From: Bacteriovoracaceae bacterium
GTDB lineage: Bacteria > Bdellovibrionota > Bacteriovoracia > Bacteriovoracales > Bacteriovoracaceae
Direction of reading: 5' to 3'
Assembly (NCBI GenBank): GCA_029865945.1
Contig: JARXAH010000055.1
Span: 1 to 37,454 of the forward strand
Length of the DNA stretch: 37,454 nucleotides
The notes beneath the pieces were generated by a model. That model worked only from the letters and a program-made list of their open reading frames with translations, was not told where the DNA came from and did no database searches. This document shows positions 1 to 7,948 of the stretch, one piece after another (positions within the stretch are counted from its first letter, which is position 1; the number at the start of each line of letters is the position of its first letter). The translations under genes and the position numbers were made by a program.

Positions 1-117
1 TTCGAAAGAAGAAATGTTGAAAATAAAATTAATTAAACATAAATTTCATGGTGAATGGAATTATACAATTGGCCCTGAATAGTGCTTCAAGAATGAGCAC
101 TTATTGTTTGACGGCCC
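1..117 (+). mobile_element. 3' end of an insertion sequence (possibly ISAzo13-like)
   Basis: A reading frame open at the window edge (bases 2-82) encodes the tail of a protein ending in HKFHGEWNYTIGPE and a TAG stop. From memory this resembles the end of ISAzo13 (Rhodopirellula-type DDE) transposases, which finish with a similar FHxEWNYTI motif. About 35 bases after the stop, the sequence TGTTTGACGGCCCC is followed at once by coding sequence of the neighbouring methylase in a frame that has no start. This is what the right end of an IS inserted into a gene looks like, the terminal sequence read inwards being GGGGCCGTCAAACA. The left end lies outside the window, so the inverted repeat and the target duplication cannot be checked here. 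The family assignment is a recollection, not a search result. Confidence 0.45.
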
Positions 118-216
118 CTAAGTGAAGATATTTCAGAAACAGCTAGAAAAATTTTAGATAAATGCCTGTATGGTGTTGATATAAATCCAAGAGTTGTAAA
201 ACTAGCAAAGTTAAGT

Positions 217-1701
217 ATGTGGCTAGCGACTGCATATCCTGGAAAAAAACTAGAAAAATTAAATAATCAGTTCATAGTTGGTGATTCCTTGGATTCCTTT
301 GATTGGGTTATGGAATTTAAAGAGATATTTAAGATTAATGACGGATTTGATCTTGTAATAGGAAACCCTCCTTATATAAGGACGCAAAATCTCAATAGAG
401 ATACCGCCGAGCGGTATAAAAAAAATTATGAAGTGGCCTCAAAAGGTAATTTTGATATTTATAATTTATTTATTGAGCTAGGTTCAAAAATTATAAACCC
501 ATCTGGGGAAGTTAGTTTTATTTTGCCTCACAAGTTTTTTGTAGTTGACTCGGGTGAACCTCTCAGAAATTTTTTATTAAAAAATAAATTAATTGATAAA
601 ATATTTAATCTTAACCAAATTCAAGTATTTGAAAATGCAACTACGTACACTTGTATGATTTTCTTATCAAAGAAAAATAAAAATAGTTTTGATTACTTTA
701 GCGTTGAATCTCTTGAAAATATGGATACTCCTAAAAAAGAAAAAATATTATTTGAATCACTCACCACATCAAAATGGGAGTTTGGTTCACTTCGTACAAA
801 AAATATTTTAGATAAAGTTCGTATAAATAAACTTCAGCTAAAAGACATTTCACCTAAAATTTTTCAAGGCATTGCAACTTCTGCTGATTCTATTTTTATA
901 CTGGAAATTCAAAACGAAGACACTAAATACGTGTGGGCTAAATCTAAGGAACATAATAAAATAATTAAAATTGAAAAATCAATTACACTTCCCGTTTTAA
1001 AGGGTTCGGAAATCACCTCATTTATACTTGCAAATGCTAGATACTGTGTAATTTTTCCTTATATTGTAGATGGAGATAAATATAAACCAATACCAATAGA
1101 AGTCATGAAAAGTTCATTTCCAGAAACTTATAAGTATCTCAAGAGTAATTATCAAAAATTACTTATTCGATCAAAAACAGATGAATCAAATTGGTGGCTA
1201 TATCCTTATCCAAAAAATATTACTTATTACAAAAAACCAAAAATTATTTTACAAGTACTAAGCAACCAAGCGCAATTTGGACTTGATTCAAAGGGACACT
1301 TTTGTTTCGTTGGCGGAGGCACTGCTGGTGGCAATGCTATTTTAATAGATGACCTAAGCCATTCAGAGACTTTATTAATGGTTGGAATTTTAAATTCATC
1401 ACTAACCACATTCTACATCAAGCACACTTCATCATCATTTAAAGGTGGATATTTTAGTTTTGGAAAAAGCTCAATTTCATCTTTACCGATTCCTGAATTT
1501 AGTAAAATAAACACTGAATTAAAAGATGAGCTACTTGTAATTGTAAAGTCATTAATGAAAAAAAATTGCAAGGAAGCATTTCAAAAACTAAACAATATAG
1601 TTTTTAAAATATATGGGTTATCAAAAACAGAATCAAACGATATCCTAAAAGATATTGAGGTCACAGCACCAGTAGGCAAGAACAAGAAAAAAGCAGCCTA
1701 A
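217..1701 (+). CDS. N-terminally truncated Eco57I/type IIG-like adenine-specific DNA methylase
   Basis: This is the catalytic and target-recognition part of an N6-adenine DNA methyltransferase of the Eco57I/type IIG kind. The motif IV NPPY lies at residues 50-53 in the context DLVIGNPPYIRTQ, followed by the usual phenylalanine/lysine-rich specificity region. The open frame continues upstream to about base 118 without a start codon and there encodes GVDINPRVVKLAKLSMW, matching the conserved segment after the SAM-binding motif I. Motif I itself and everything before it are absent, replaced by the end of an insertion sequence. The ATG at 217 is therefore an internal methionine, and the protein should lack SAM binding and be inactive. 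It overlaps by four bases, tail to tail, the ASCH gene on the other strand. Whether a restriction domain was once present cannot be told. Confidence 0.8.
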   Translation: MWLATAYPGKKLEKLNNQFIVGDSLDSFDWVMEFKEIFKINDGFDLVIGNPPYIRTQNLNRDTAERYKKNYEVASKGNFDIYNLFIELGSKIINPSGEVSFILPHKFFVVDSGEPLRNFLLKNKLIDKIFNLNQIQVFENATTYTCMIFLSKKNKNSFDYFSVESLENMDTPKKEKILFESLTTSKWEFGSLRTKNILDKVRINKLQLKDISPKIFQGIATSADSIFILEIQNEDTKYVWAKSKEHNKIIKIEKSITLPVLKGSEITSFILANARYCVIFPYIVDGDKYKPIPIEVMKSSFPETYKYLKSNYQKLLIRSKTDESNWWLYPYPKNITYYKKPKIILQVLSNQAQFGLDSKGHFCFVGGGTAGGNAILIDDLSHSETLLMVGILNSSLTTFYIKHTSSSFKGGYFSFGKSSISSLPIPEFSKINTELKDELLVIVKSLMKKNCKEAFQKLNNIVFKIYGLSKTESNDILKDIEVTAPVGKNKKKAA

Positions 1702-2096
1702 CGGTACAAATCAATTTCTTTTGTGAAAACAATACCTTTTTCCTTTTTTAGTTCAATTGGTCTATCTAATAAATCTATATGGGTAATAATCCACCCCCAT
1801 TTAGATTTATCTTTCCATGCCCATGGTGAATCTGGATTAACTCTATGTTTTTTTGAATCAGCATAAAACTCTGACTTTGATTTATACTTATAACATTTAG
1901 AAAATTTGATAATAGCAACTGCTCTTGCTTTAAATGATCCAGCCTTTCCAGGTGTTTCAATCATTAACAATTCTTGTCCAAGATATTTTTTTGGGATAGG
2001 ATATGTTCGAGTTTCAATTGTTTTTTTTCCTTCGAGAATTAATTGTGAGATGGGAAATTGTATATTAATTCCAGGGTACGTTTTTTTTAGCTTCAC
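1698..2096 (-). CDS. ASCH-domain protein (putative RNA-binding)
   Basis: A 132-residue protein matching the ASCH/PUA-like fold: an early segment with the motif QLILEGKKTIETRTYP, which is the substrate-facing helix-strand typical of ASCH domains, then GQELLMIET, and a later strand WGWIITHIDLLDRPIEL that closes the barrel. ASCH domains bind RNA or modified nucleosides, and some are hydrolases of acetylated cytidine; nothing here identifies the substrate. It is the last gene of a three-gene minus-strand operon, starting 12 bases after the radical SAM gene stops. No signal peptide or membrane segment is visible, so it should be cytoplasmic. Family placement is by pattern only. Confidence 0.65.
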   Translation of the reverse strand: MKLKKTYPGINIQFPISQLILEGKKTIETRTYPIPKKYLGQELLMIETPGKAGSFKARAVAIIKFSKCYKYKSKSEFYADSKKHRVNPDSPWAWKDKSKWGWIITHIDLLDRPIELKKEKGIVFTKEIDLYR

Positions 2097-2108
2097 CTAT
2101 TATTACCT

Positions 2109-3452
2109 TTATTCAATTCTTTGTTGGTCTAGCTTTTTATATATCGAATCCGGTATTGTGTGATTTAAATTTTTTTGATTCAGATATTTCATTCTAGTTT
2201 CCCAGGAAACATCTCTTGACGTTTTTACACCATCAAAGCCCTTAACCCTATTAATGGCATTACAGCAGTCTTTTTTATTGGCCCAAAGATCTTGATCTTT
2301 CCAAAAATGGCCATCTCCATTCCCAATATAACAAGTTGTGAATTGAACATTATTTTGAATGCACTTGGCCTGAATCCTTTCATAGTACGCTCTTATCTCT
2401 TCATCGCTATAATGAAAATCACGAGAACTTTTTTTTGTATCATTGCGGTAAAATTCTCTTAGATTTCTTCCGCAAACATTTTCCATCTGATTAATTGAAA
2501 AACTTGAAAGACGAACCATACCTGCAAGGATTGATGGAACTCCGTAGGATGCTATTTCATCTACCATTTCAAAGCTTGAAAAGTGGAAAGGTTCAGGCAT
2601 ATTGTTTTTATCAAAATTGGGATTAGTGAAATAACCATCAGCATATATAGGAAAAAAAGGATTCATTCTAACTGTTGTCCAGAATCCATTCCTCGAAAGT
2701 TTTTGCAAAGCCAATAGTCTTCTTTTTGCACTTGGTGTACCTGGCTCAATGAGTTTAATCAAATCATCATTTGTTGATGACATACTCATTTGCACCGAAC
2801 AAAGATCTGGATTCAAAAGACTAATATACTCATCGTGTGCAATTAAATCTGATCTCGTAAAAATAATATATGGATAGTTATAAAAATCTAAAAGTCTTAG
2901 TAACTCTTGAGTAACTTTATACTTCTTATCCATGAACATAAAAGAATCAGACATAGATCCAATTCTTATGGGAACTCTCATTTCAAGAATTTCACGCCAT
3001 TTATTTTTCTTATCCGTTTCAAAAACTGTATAAAATGTTTTCCATATTTCAGTAATATCAACTGGCATGGGAAAGGGTTTATTCCAGTAGCCATGAACTG
3101 TTAACTCGGCCTTAGCATAGCAATAAACGCAATCGTGAACGCAACCTCTACCGTAGGTGTCAATTTCAAATGCATATAAGCATTGCTGACAAGTAGGATG
3201 ACTATTTACTAGCTTAAATGGGCTTCTGAAAACGATTCCGCCGCGAGGCTGCTCATGGCCAAATCGCTTTTCTAGATTTCTATATACTTGGTAATCAAAA
3301 GAAGTTTGAAATTTGGACTTTAATTTTAATTCATTGGCCTTGATTTCAATCTCATCTGAGATGGGCGTTGGTATTAAGTCTTCATTTTTTGAGAGGTCAG
3401 CACCAGGAAAAGCAACGACATTCTCAGGAAGGCTGTTTGTGATTAAGTCCAT
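2109..3452 (-). CDS. Radical SAM protein of the spore-photoproduct-lyase-like family
   Basis: A 447-residue cytoplasmic protein with the radical SAM cluster motif C-x3-C-x2-C at Cys104, Cys108 and Cys111 (GCVHDCVYCYA), preceded by a further CQQC pair at about residues 88-91. The spacing and the downstream text (RIGSMSDSFMFMDKKYKVT, then a TRSDLI strand) are those of the SplB/Rv2578c-like branch, often annotated as DNA repair photolyase-like. The substrate is unknown. I chose the ATG at 3452 because it follows the RHH gene's stop by one base and has an AGAAG-type ribosome site; the frame stays open upstream to 3578 but that part only shadows the RHH gene. The extra CxxC could hold a second cluster or zinc. 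It is cotranscribed with the regulator ahead and the ASCH gene behind. Confidence 0.75.
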   Translation of the reverse strand: MDLITNSLPENVVAFPGADLSKNEDLIPTPISDEIEIKANELKLKSKFQTSFDYQVYRNLEKRFGHEQPRGGIVFRSPFKLVNSHPTCQQCLYAFEIDTYGRGCVHDCVYCYAKAELTVHGYWNKPFPMPVDITEIWKTFYTVFETDKKNKWREILEMRVPIRIGSMSDSFMFMDKKYKVTQELLRLLDFYNYPYIIFTRSDLIAHDEYISLLNPDLCSVQMSMSSTNDDLIKLIEPGTPSAKRRLLALQKLSRNGFWTTVRMNPFFPIYADGYFTNPNFDKNNMPEPFHFSSFEMVDEIASYGVPSILAGMVRLSSFSINQMENVCGRNLREFYRNDTKKSSRDFHYSDEEIRAYYERIQAKCIQNNVQFTTCYIGNGDGHFWKDQDLWANKKDCCNAINRVKGFDGVKTSRDVSWETRMKYLNQKNLNHTIPDSIYKKLDQQRIE

Positions 3453-3453
3453 A

Positions 3454-3654
3454 TTAATTACTTCTTTTTGTAATACTTGAGCTACTTCGTACTTTGACCG
3501 AGGAAGCTGGCTTAATGTTAAGTTTAGGATTTTTAATAAACTGCATGATGGCAATTCTGGAAAGACTGGAAAAATCAAAAAAAGGATTCTTCTTTAGAAA
3601 ATCATTTATGGCCGCTTCCTCCTCTTTGGGGAATCTGACCGCCTTTGTGCCCAT
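3454..3654 (-). CDS. Small ribbon-helix-helix-like regulator
   Basis: A 66-residue protein starting MGTKAVRFPKEEEAAINDFL, followed by FDFSSLSRIAIMQFIKNP. The pattern of a short basic strand, a first helix and a second helix with a Ser-Leu-Ser turn is that of ribbon-helix-helix DNA-binding proteins (Arc/MetJ/CopG type). The tail is rich in serine and basic residues. A GAGG ribosome site precedes the ATG. It heads the operon with the radical SAM and ASCH genes, its stop lying one base before the next start. A perfect inverted repeat overlaps its start and ribosome site, which is the usual arrangement for self-repression by this fold. It could also be an antitoxin-like protein, but no toxin is adjacent. 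Confidence 0.6.
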   Translation of the reverse strand: MGTKAVRFPKEEEAAINDFLKKNPFFDFSSLSRIAIMQFIKNPKLNIKPASSVKVRSSSSITKRSN

Positions 3655-3683
3655 GTATTACCTCAACGCGAGTTGTAATACAT
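3653..3683. promoter_or_regulatory. Palindromic operator over the RHH gene start
   Basis: ATGTATTAC (3653-3661) and GTAATACAT (3675-3683) form a perfect 9-bp inverted repeat with a 13-base gap that itself contains AAC/GTT. The left arm overlaps the start codon and the right arm lies just upstream of the ribosome site of the minus-strand RHH gene. The position suits an operator by which the RHH protein represses its own operon. Binding is inferred. Confidence 0.5.
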
Positions 3684-3725
3684 CTTAAAACACTGTGTAA
3701 ACATGCTTTTCGGGAAATTGAAGAA

Positions 3726-4271
3726 TCATCTAAGGATTTTGTTTTCTGTTTTGGATCTAAGCCAATACATAATCACTGAAATTACAAATAACCCTATATT
3801 TATGGGAGAGAGCAGGATAAATCCAGATTCAGCAATTACGTAGCCCAGGTACATGGGATGCCTAAAATATCGATATAATCCCCCATTCCTGATAGATCTT
3901 TTTGTTGGTGATATCCCAAATGATGTCCCCAGCTCAAAGAGCGCCAATGTAGAAATCATAAAGCCAATAATGGCCAATATGGAACAAAGCTTTATAGCAA
4001 ATAATGATGCATCAGTTTGCTGAATATAGAATAAGGGTAGTGCACTAGAAGTGTATGCCAATAATTCATAAATTTTATTAGCTGCCTTTAGTTGAGAAAT
4101 TTCTCTAGTAATCAAAAACCAAGCCGCAAAAATATCTCTTAAAAATAGCATCAAAAAAAATATTAAGCCGGATTGATTAAATTTATAGATAGCAATCACA
4201 GCAAAAGCCAACATGCATAAAGCGCCAATCCATCCTGTTAGATCGGCTTTAAAATGATTTACGGATCTCAT
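3726..4271 (-). CDS. Membrane methyltransferase-like protein (ICMT/PEMT superfamily), short at its C-terminus
   Basis: About 181 residues with four to five hydrophobic segments and, near the end, GGLYRYFRHPMYLGYVIAESG, the HPMYLGY signature of small integral-membrane SAM-dependent methyltransferases related to isoprenylcysteine carboxyl methyltransferase and NnrU. Family members continue with a glutamate pair and a conserved tail; here the protein stops just after RSKTENKILR, so it is slightly shorter than usual and may have lost part of the SAM site. It is the last gene of the peptide operon: its ATG shares a base with the stop of the secreted-peptide gene (TGATG), so translation is coupled. 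A role in modifying or exporting the peptide is conceivable but not shown. A TTG one codon upstream is a less likely start. Confidence 0.65.
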   Translation of the reverse strand: MRSVNHFKADLTGWIGALCMLAFAVIAIYKFNQSGLIFFLMLFLRDIFAAWFLITREISQLKAANKIYELLAYTSSALPLFYIQQTDASLFAIKLCSILAIIGFMISTLALFELGTSFGISPTKRSIRNGGLYRYFRHPMYLGYVIAESGFILLSPINIGLFVISVIMYWLRSKTENKILR

Positions 4272-4384
4272 CAAATTCCTGGCTCATGAAAAGGATCTGC
4301 GTGAGCCTGCTCCTGAGAGGTTACAACTTGAACGACAGCCATTACAGCGAGAACAATAGTGAGAACTTGAAAAAACTTTTTCAT
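4271..4384 (-). CDS. 37-residue secreted peptide precursor (candidate pheromone)
   Basis: This short gene begins MKKFFQVLTIVLAVMAV, a basic start plus a hydrophobic core, then VVTSQEQAHA and the last eight residues DPFHEPGI. The AHA before DPF is a good signal-peptidase I site, so the predicted released product is the octapeptide DPFHEPGI. The reality of the gene is supported by junctions: its ATG overlaps the stop of the hydrolase gene (ATGA) and its TGA overlaps the ATG of the methyltransferase gene (TGATG), exactly like the other joints of this operon. Upstream in the same operon lie an oligopeptide-binding protein, a membrane kinase and a sigma-54 regulator, the parts needed to sense a peptide. 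No Cys is present. The mature length and any trimming are inferred. Confidence 0.7.
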   Translation of the reverse strand: MKKFFQVLTIVLAVMAVVQVVTSQEQAHADPFHEPGI

Positions 4385-5178
4385 AGAATTCCTTTTTTTG
4401 TTGCAATAAATTCTTCAATCAAACTGGCAACAGATTCAGGTTGATCAAAAGTTAAAAAGTGACTAGCGTTATCAACAGGTACAAATTTAAAATTAGCGTC
4501 TATTGCATCTTTTCGTAATAAATCCATTGAGAGTAGTTCATCATTCTTCCCAGCAAGAAATAATTTTTTTAATCCTGCATATTTTAACTCCGGTAGCATG
4601 CGATGCATTGTGGACGCATCAGTTCGATTATCAGAATAAAATTTTGCAGATACTTTATCTTTCAATAACAATTCTCTCCCTGATTCAAAAGAGTGTTTTG
4701 CAAAATATAGAGGGCCATATTCTGAAAGCCATTTTGCAAAGCTATGATCGCTTGGGTTTTTGGCCCAATCAACTTCAGCTTGTTCAAGTGATTTAGATTT
4801 AAATTTTTGATAATTTTCTGTCGCTTGATTTAAAACATTTAAGCTAAAGGGAGTTGCCAAACAAATAATTCCAGTGATTTTATTTTTTACTGCTAAACTA
4901 GCTGCAAAAAATCCACCGTAAGAATGCCCTGCAAGATAAACATCTCCGCTAATATCATTAACGAATTCAAGCAGCATCGTTGCAAGTTCAGCAAAGTTTC
5001 GAGTTTCTCCATACGGATTGCCATTTGTTCCTGGAAAATCAACATAAAACAGATTGGTTGATCTCGATAGAATATCCATCGAGCGAAGAGTGAGAGAACT
5101 TAGTCCTGGCCCACCAGGAATAAAAACAATCGTTGGATCATTAGTATTTTGTGATTTGACCTTTGTGATTTTTATCAT
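4381..5178 (-). CDS. Alpha/beta hydrolase, prolyl-iminopeptidase-like (S33)
   Basis: A 265-residue alpha/beta hydrolase without signal peptide. The oxyanion-hole segment reads IPGGPGLSS (GGPG at 22-25), a hallmark of prolyl iminopeptidases and relatives. The nucleophile is Ser86 in AGHSYGG, the acid is probably Asp213 (AGKNDELL) and the base His240 (NASHFLTF). The family cleaves N-terminal proline or small esters and amides. It overlaps the sigma-54 regulator gene ahead and the secreted-peptide gene behind by four bases each. The candidate peptide carries prolines at positions 2 and 6 of its predicted mature form, so peptide processing, or breakdown of imported peptide, is an attractive role, but it is inferred from position only. 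Other hydrolase activities are possible. Confidence 0.75.
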   Translation of the reverse strand: MIKITKVKSQNTNDPTIVFIPGGPGLSSLTLRSMDILSRSTNLFYVDFPGTNGNPYGETRNFAELATMLLEFVNDISGDVYLAGHSYGGFFAASLAVKNKITGIICLATPFSLNVLNQATENYQKFKSKSLEQAEVDWAKNPSDHSFAKWLSEYGPLYFAKHSFESGRELLLKDKVSAKFYSDNRTDASTMHRMLPELKYAGLKKLFLAGKNDELLSMDLLRKDAIDANFKFVPVDNASHFLTFDQPESVASLIEEFIATKKGIL

Positions 5179-6557
5179 TGTATCGCCTCTTCATGATTTT
5201 TAAATTTGCTCGCACTTAAAATTGTGCAGAGATTCAGTTCTTTTACCCAACGATAAAGTGTTGCTTCACTTACACCAAGACTTTTGGCCGCAAGCCTTTT
5301 AATTCCATTATGCAAAGTTATCGCTTTGATTACTTCATCTCGGCGTGCATTATTTTCGACAATTTCAGCCCTTGAAATCTGTGATTGGATTTTTGGAACA
5401 CCAAGGCCAATGGCATCTCTTACAGTGTGAGCATCAACGTTTAAATTTAATGATAAAACTATAATTCTAGTCATTACATTTTGTAGTTCACGAATATTTC
5501 CAGGCCAGTGATAGGCCAAAAGTTCTTTCTCCCCATCAGGAGTTAACCTAAATTGCATTCCAGGTTCTTCATGCTCATCAAGAAAAAGATTGGCATAAAA
5601 AATAATGTCTTCAGGTCTTTCTCTTAAGGATGGTAGTTTAAAAATAAAAGTATTTAGTCTTTGTAATAAATCCAGCCGAAATTCTCCAGTACTTACCAAT
5701 GACTCAAGATCCCTATGTGTTGCGGCAATAAATCGGACTTTAATTTTTTTAGTTCTATTTGAACCCACAGGTTGAATTTCCTTTTCCTGTAATACTCTTA
5801 GTAGTTTTGTTTGAATGGCCGTAGTACTCTCGCCTATTTCATCGAGAAAAAAAATTCCGTTATTGGCGGCTTCTATTAATCCCATTTTACTACCAATTGC
5901 CCCTGTAAATGCACCTCGTTCATGGCCAAATAGTATAGATTCGGCCATATCTTTAGGAATGGCGGCCATATTAGTTGAAGTAATTGGCATTCCAGAATTC
6001 ATCGCAATATGCTGGGCCAAAAATTCTTTACCAGAACCAGTCTCCCCTAAAATGAGTATCGGAGCATCCGATTGACTTCGTATTATTGTATCAATCTTTT
6101 GCAACATATTTTTAATGACTGGTGATTGAGTCAAATATCTTTTTCTTAATCGTTCATGCCTCGCAATTTTTAATTGGGTTGATGCGTGCAGTGAAGAAAG
6201 AAGTTGATCAAAATATTCACCTTCTTTTACAATGAATTCAAAAAGTTTTCTTCTTGTGGCTTCAACAACTCTTTGTACTTCAGTATCCCCGCTGAGAACA
6301 ATAAGATAAGTTTCTGGAAATTCTTTTGTCATAATATCGAGAAGGTGGATACCGTCTAATTCCTGTCCTTCAAAATTAAGGTCAATGATAGCGGCATCAA
6401 AGGTATTTTCCTTCACTAATTTTTTTGCCTTCAAAACTGAGTTGGCAGTAATAACTTCAAAGCTTGCTTTGAGACTGAAATTTAAACTTTGTAATATTTC
6501 TAAGTCATCATCACAAATAAGAACAAGAGGCTTTTTGCTTGCAGGTAAATTAATCAT
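5175..6557 (-). CDS. NtrC-family sigma-54 response regulator (module 1)
   Basis: A 460-residue enhancer-binding protein of complete NtrC build. Residues 1 to about 125 are a receiver with acidic pocket Asp16-18 and phosphoacceptor Asp59 (AIIDLNF). The AAA+ domain has Walker A GETGSGKE at 171-178, the sigma-54-contacting GAFTGA at 215-220, and Walker B FFLDEIGES. The C-terminus carries a Fis-type helix-turn-helix (RLAAKSLGVSEATLYRWVKEL). It should therefore activate transcription by sigma-54 RNA polymerase upon phosphorylation, presumably by the kinase encoded just ahead, whose stop codon overlaps its ATG. Its own operon has a sigma-54 promoter with upstream palindromic half sites, so positive autoregulation is likely. 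All key residues are intact. Confidence 0.93.
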   Translation of the reverse strand: MINLPASKKPLVLICDDDLEILQSLNFSLKASFEVITANSVLKAKKLVKENTFDAAIIDLNFEGQELDGIHLLDIMTKEFPETYLIVLSGDTEVQRVVEATRRKLFEFIVKEGEYFDQLLSSLHASTQLKIARHERLRKRYLTQSPVIKNMLQKIDTIIRSQSDAPILILGETGSGKEFLAQHIAMNSGMPITSTNMAAIPKDMAESILFGHERGAFTGAIGSKMGLIEAANNGIFFLDEIGESTTAIQTKLLRVLQEKEIQPVGSNRTKKIKVRFIAATHRDLESLVSTGEFRLDLLQRLNTFIFKLPSLRERPEDIIFYANLFLDEHEEPGMQFRLTPDGEKELLAYHWPGNIRELQNVMTRIIVLSLNLNVDAHTVRDAIGLGVPKIQSQISRAEIVENNARRDEVIKAITLHNGIKRLAAKSLGVSEATLYRWVKELNLCTILSASKFKNHEEAIQ

Positions 6558-7948
6558 AAAATAATTGCTCCTAAACGAATTTCAAAGTTGGCCCCACCAA
6601 ATTCACTTGTCCGGTAAATTAATTTACCTCCATGAGTTCTCACAATATGGTTGGTACTTGATAGTCCATATGCCTGTCTTTTTGCTTTATTTGAGTTGCC
6701 TCGCCCCTGAAAAAATAATGTTATGTTTTCTTCTTTCATCCCTGGGCCATCATCACTGACTTGGATGGAAATATATTCACCTAATTTAGTGACTGAAATT
6801 TTAACAAGAGAAATAGAATATTCAACGGCATTTTCAATTAGATTAGTCAGTGCTCTTTTGAGAAGAGCTGGATCATGTGCGGCCATGACTTTTCCATTAG
6901 GGAGATCACATAATATTTTTTTGGATTTTGTCATAACCAAATTATTTTGATGTACACATTCACTAATACAATCTCTTAAATCTAATTCTCTTAAGATGAG
7001 AGGTTCGTCATCAAGATTTTTTCTGGCCGCAGTTACTTGGTTTAATATTTGTTCAGCTGTTCTCGATACTGTGTTGCTAACTTCATTTTTCTCTTCTTCA
7101 TTTAAATTGGGATCATTTATGAATTTTGTCATCTGCCTAAGTGCTGCGACAGGATTATGCAAATCATGAATTAATCTTTTGTATGATTCTGCGTTTAATT
7201 TTTTGGCCTTAATTTCGGCCAGGCGATCATTGGCATTTTCTAAATCAATTTTTGTCTCAAAAACTGTCTTTCGAATTTCTTCTAACTCACGAATACGAAT
7301 TGGTTTAGATTCTTGTTCCATATTTAGAGAAATCAATCCCCGGATTTCACCATGAAGCTGTTCTAGCGGTCTCAGCGTTTTTTTTATGGCTTTTCTCATT
7401 TGTCTTGCTGAAAAGAGAGCAATCACCATGCTAGCGACAAAAGTTAGAAGGAAAATATGCATCGTATTTTTTATTGCCGGTAAAAGTGGACTGATGATGT
7501 GAAGATCAGCGTTATGGATTGCATGGCCCGGTAGAGTTATTGCTTGAGTTGAAACCACTTGAGCGCTTGGAAATAAGAAATCGCTATTAAAAAATTTGTA
7601 AGTTGATATTGGTTTTTCATAAGGCAAATCAAGCTCACTAATTCCTCTTGAGGTAGCAAGTACCCTCCCTTCTTGAACTAAAATCACTTCTGATTTTTTG
7701 ACTTCAGAAACTGAATTAATAACCCTTAGCATTTCAGGTCTATCAAATGATTCCACAAGTGTAGCAAGATAAGGAGACAAACCAGCAAGCAATTCACGAT
7801 CAGATTCCATTTGTGAATTTAAAGCAATTAATGAAAAAAGCATGGCAACAACTGTTGCAACAACTAATGACATTAACCAACGATAAGGATTAATTGAATC
7901 ATTAACATGCCTAAAAAATGAAATTGATGTTTGGTTACCTTGTTTCAT
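6554..7948 (-). CDS. Membrane sensor histidine kinase (module 1)
   Basis: A 464-residue kinase. A transmembrane helix at about residues 23-45 and another at about 163-181 enclose a periplasmic domain of some 115 residues of no recognised family. After a coiled linker comes the dimerisation helix with His261 in RLIHDLHNPVAAL, then an ATP-binding domain with N box NLIENAVEY, G1 box SDDGPGM and a late glycine-rich YGLSSTNHIV. I placed the start at 7948 because this ATG overlaps the stop of the binding-protein gene (ATGA) and the frame upstream is only shadow. The periplasmic domain is the natural contact site for the peptide-binding protein encoded ahead. The partner regulator follows with another ATGA overlap. 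Confidence 0.9.
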   Translation of the reverse strand: MKQGNQTSISFFRHVNDSINPYRWLMSLVVATVVAMLFSLIALNSQMESDRELLAGLSPYLATLVESFDRPEMLRVINSVSEVKKSEVILVQEGRVLATSRGISELDLPYEKPISTYKFFNSDFLFPSAQVVSTQAITLPGHAIHNADLHIISPLLPAIKNTMHIFLLTFVASMVIALFSARQMRKAIKKTLRPLEQLHGEIRGLISLNMEQESKPIRIRELEEIRKTVFETKIDLENANDRLAEIKAKKLNAESYKRLIHDLHNPVAALRQMTKFINDPNLNEEEKNEVSNTVSRTAEQILNQVTAARKNLDDEPLILRELDLRDCISECVHQNNLVMTKSKKILCDLPNGKVMAAHDPALLKRALTNLIENAVEYSISLVKISVTKLGEYISIQVSDDGPGMKEENITLFFQGRGNSNKAKRQAYGLSSTNHIVRTHGGKLIYRTSEFGGANFEIRLGAIIL

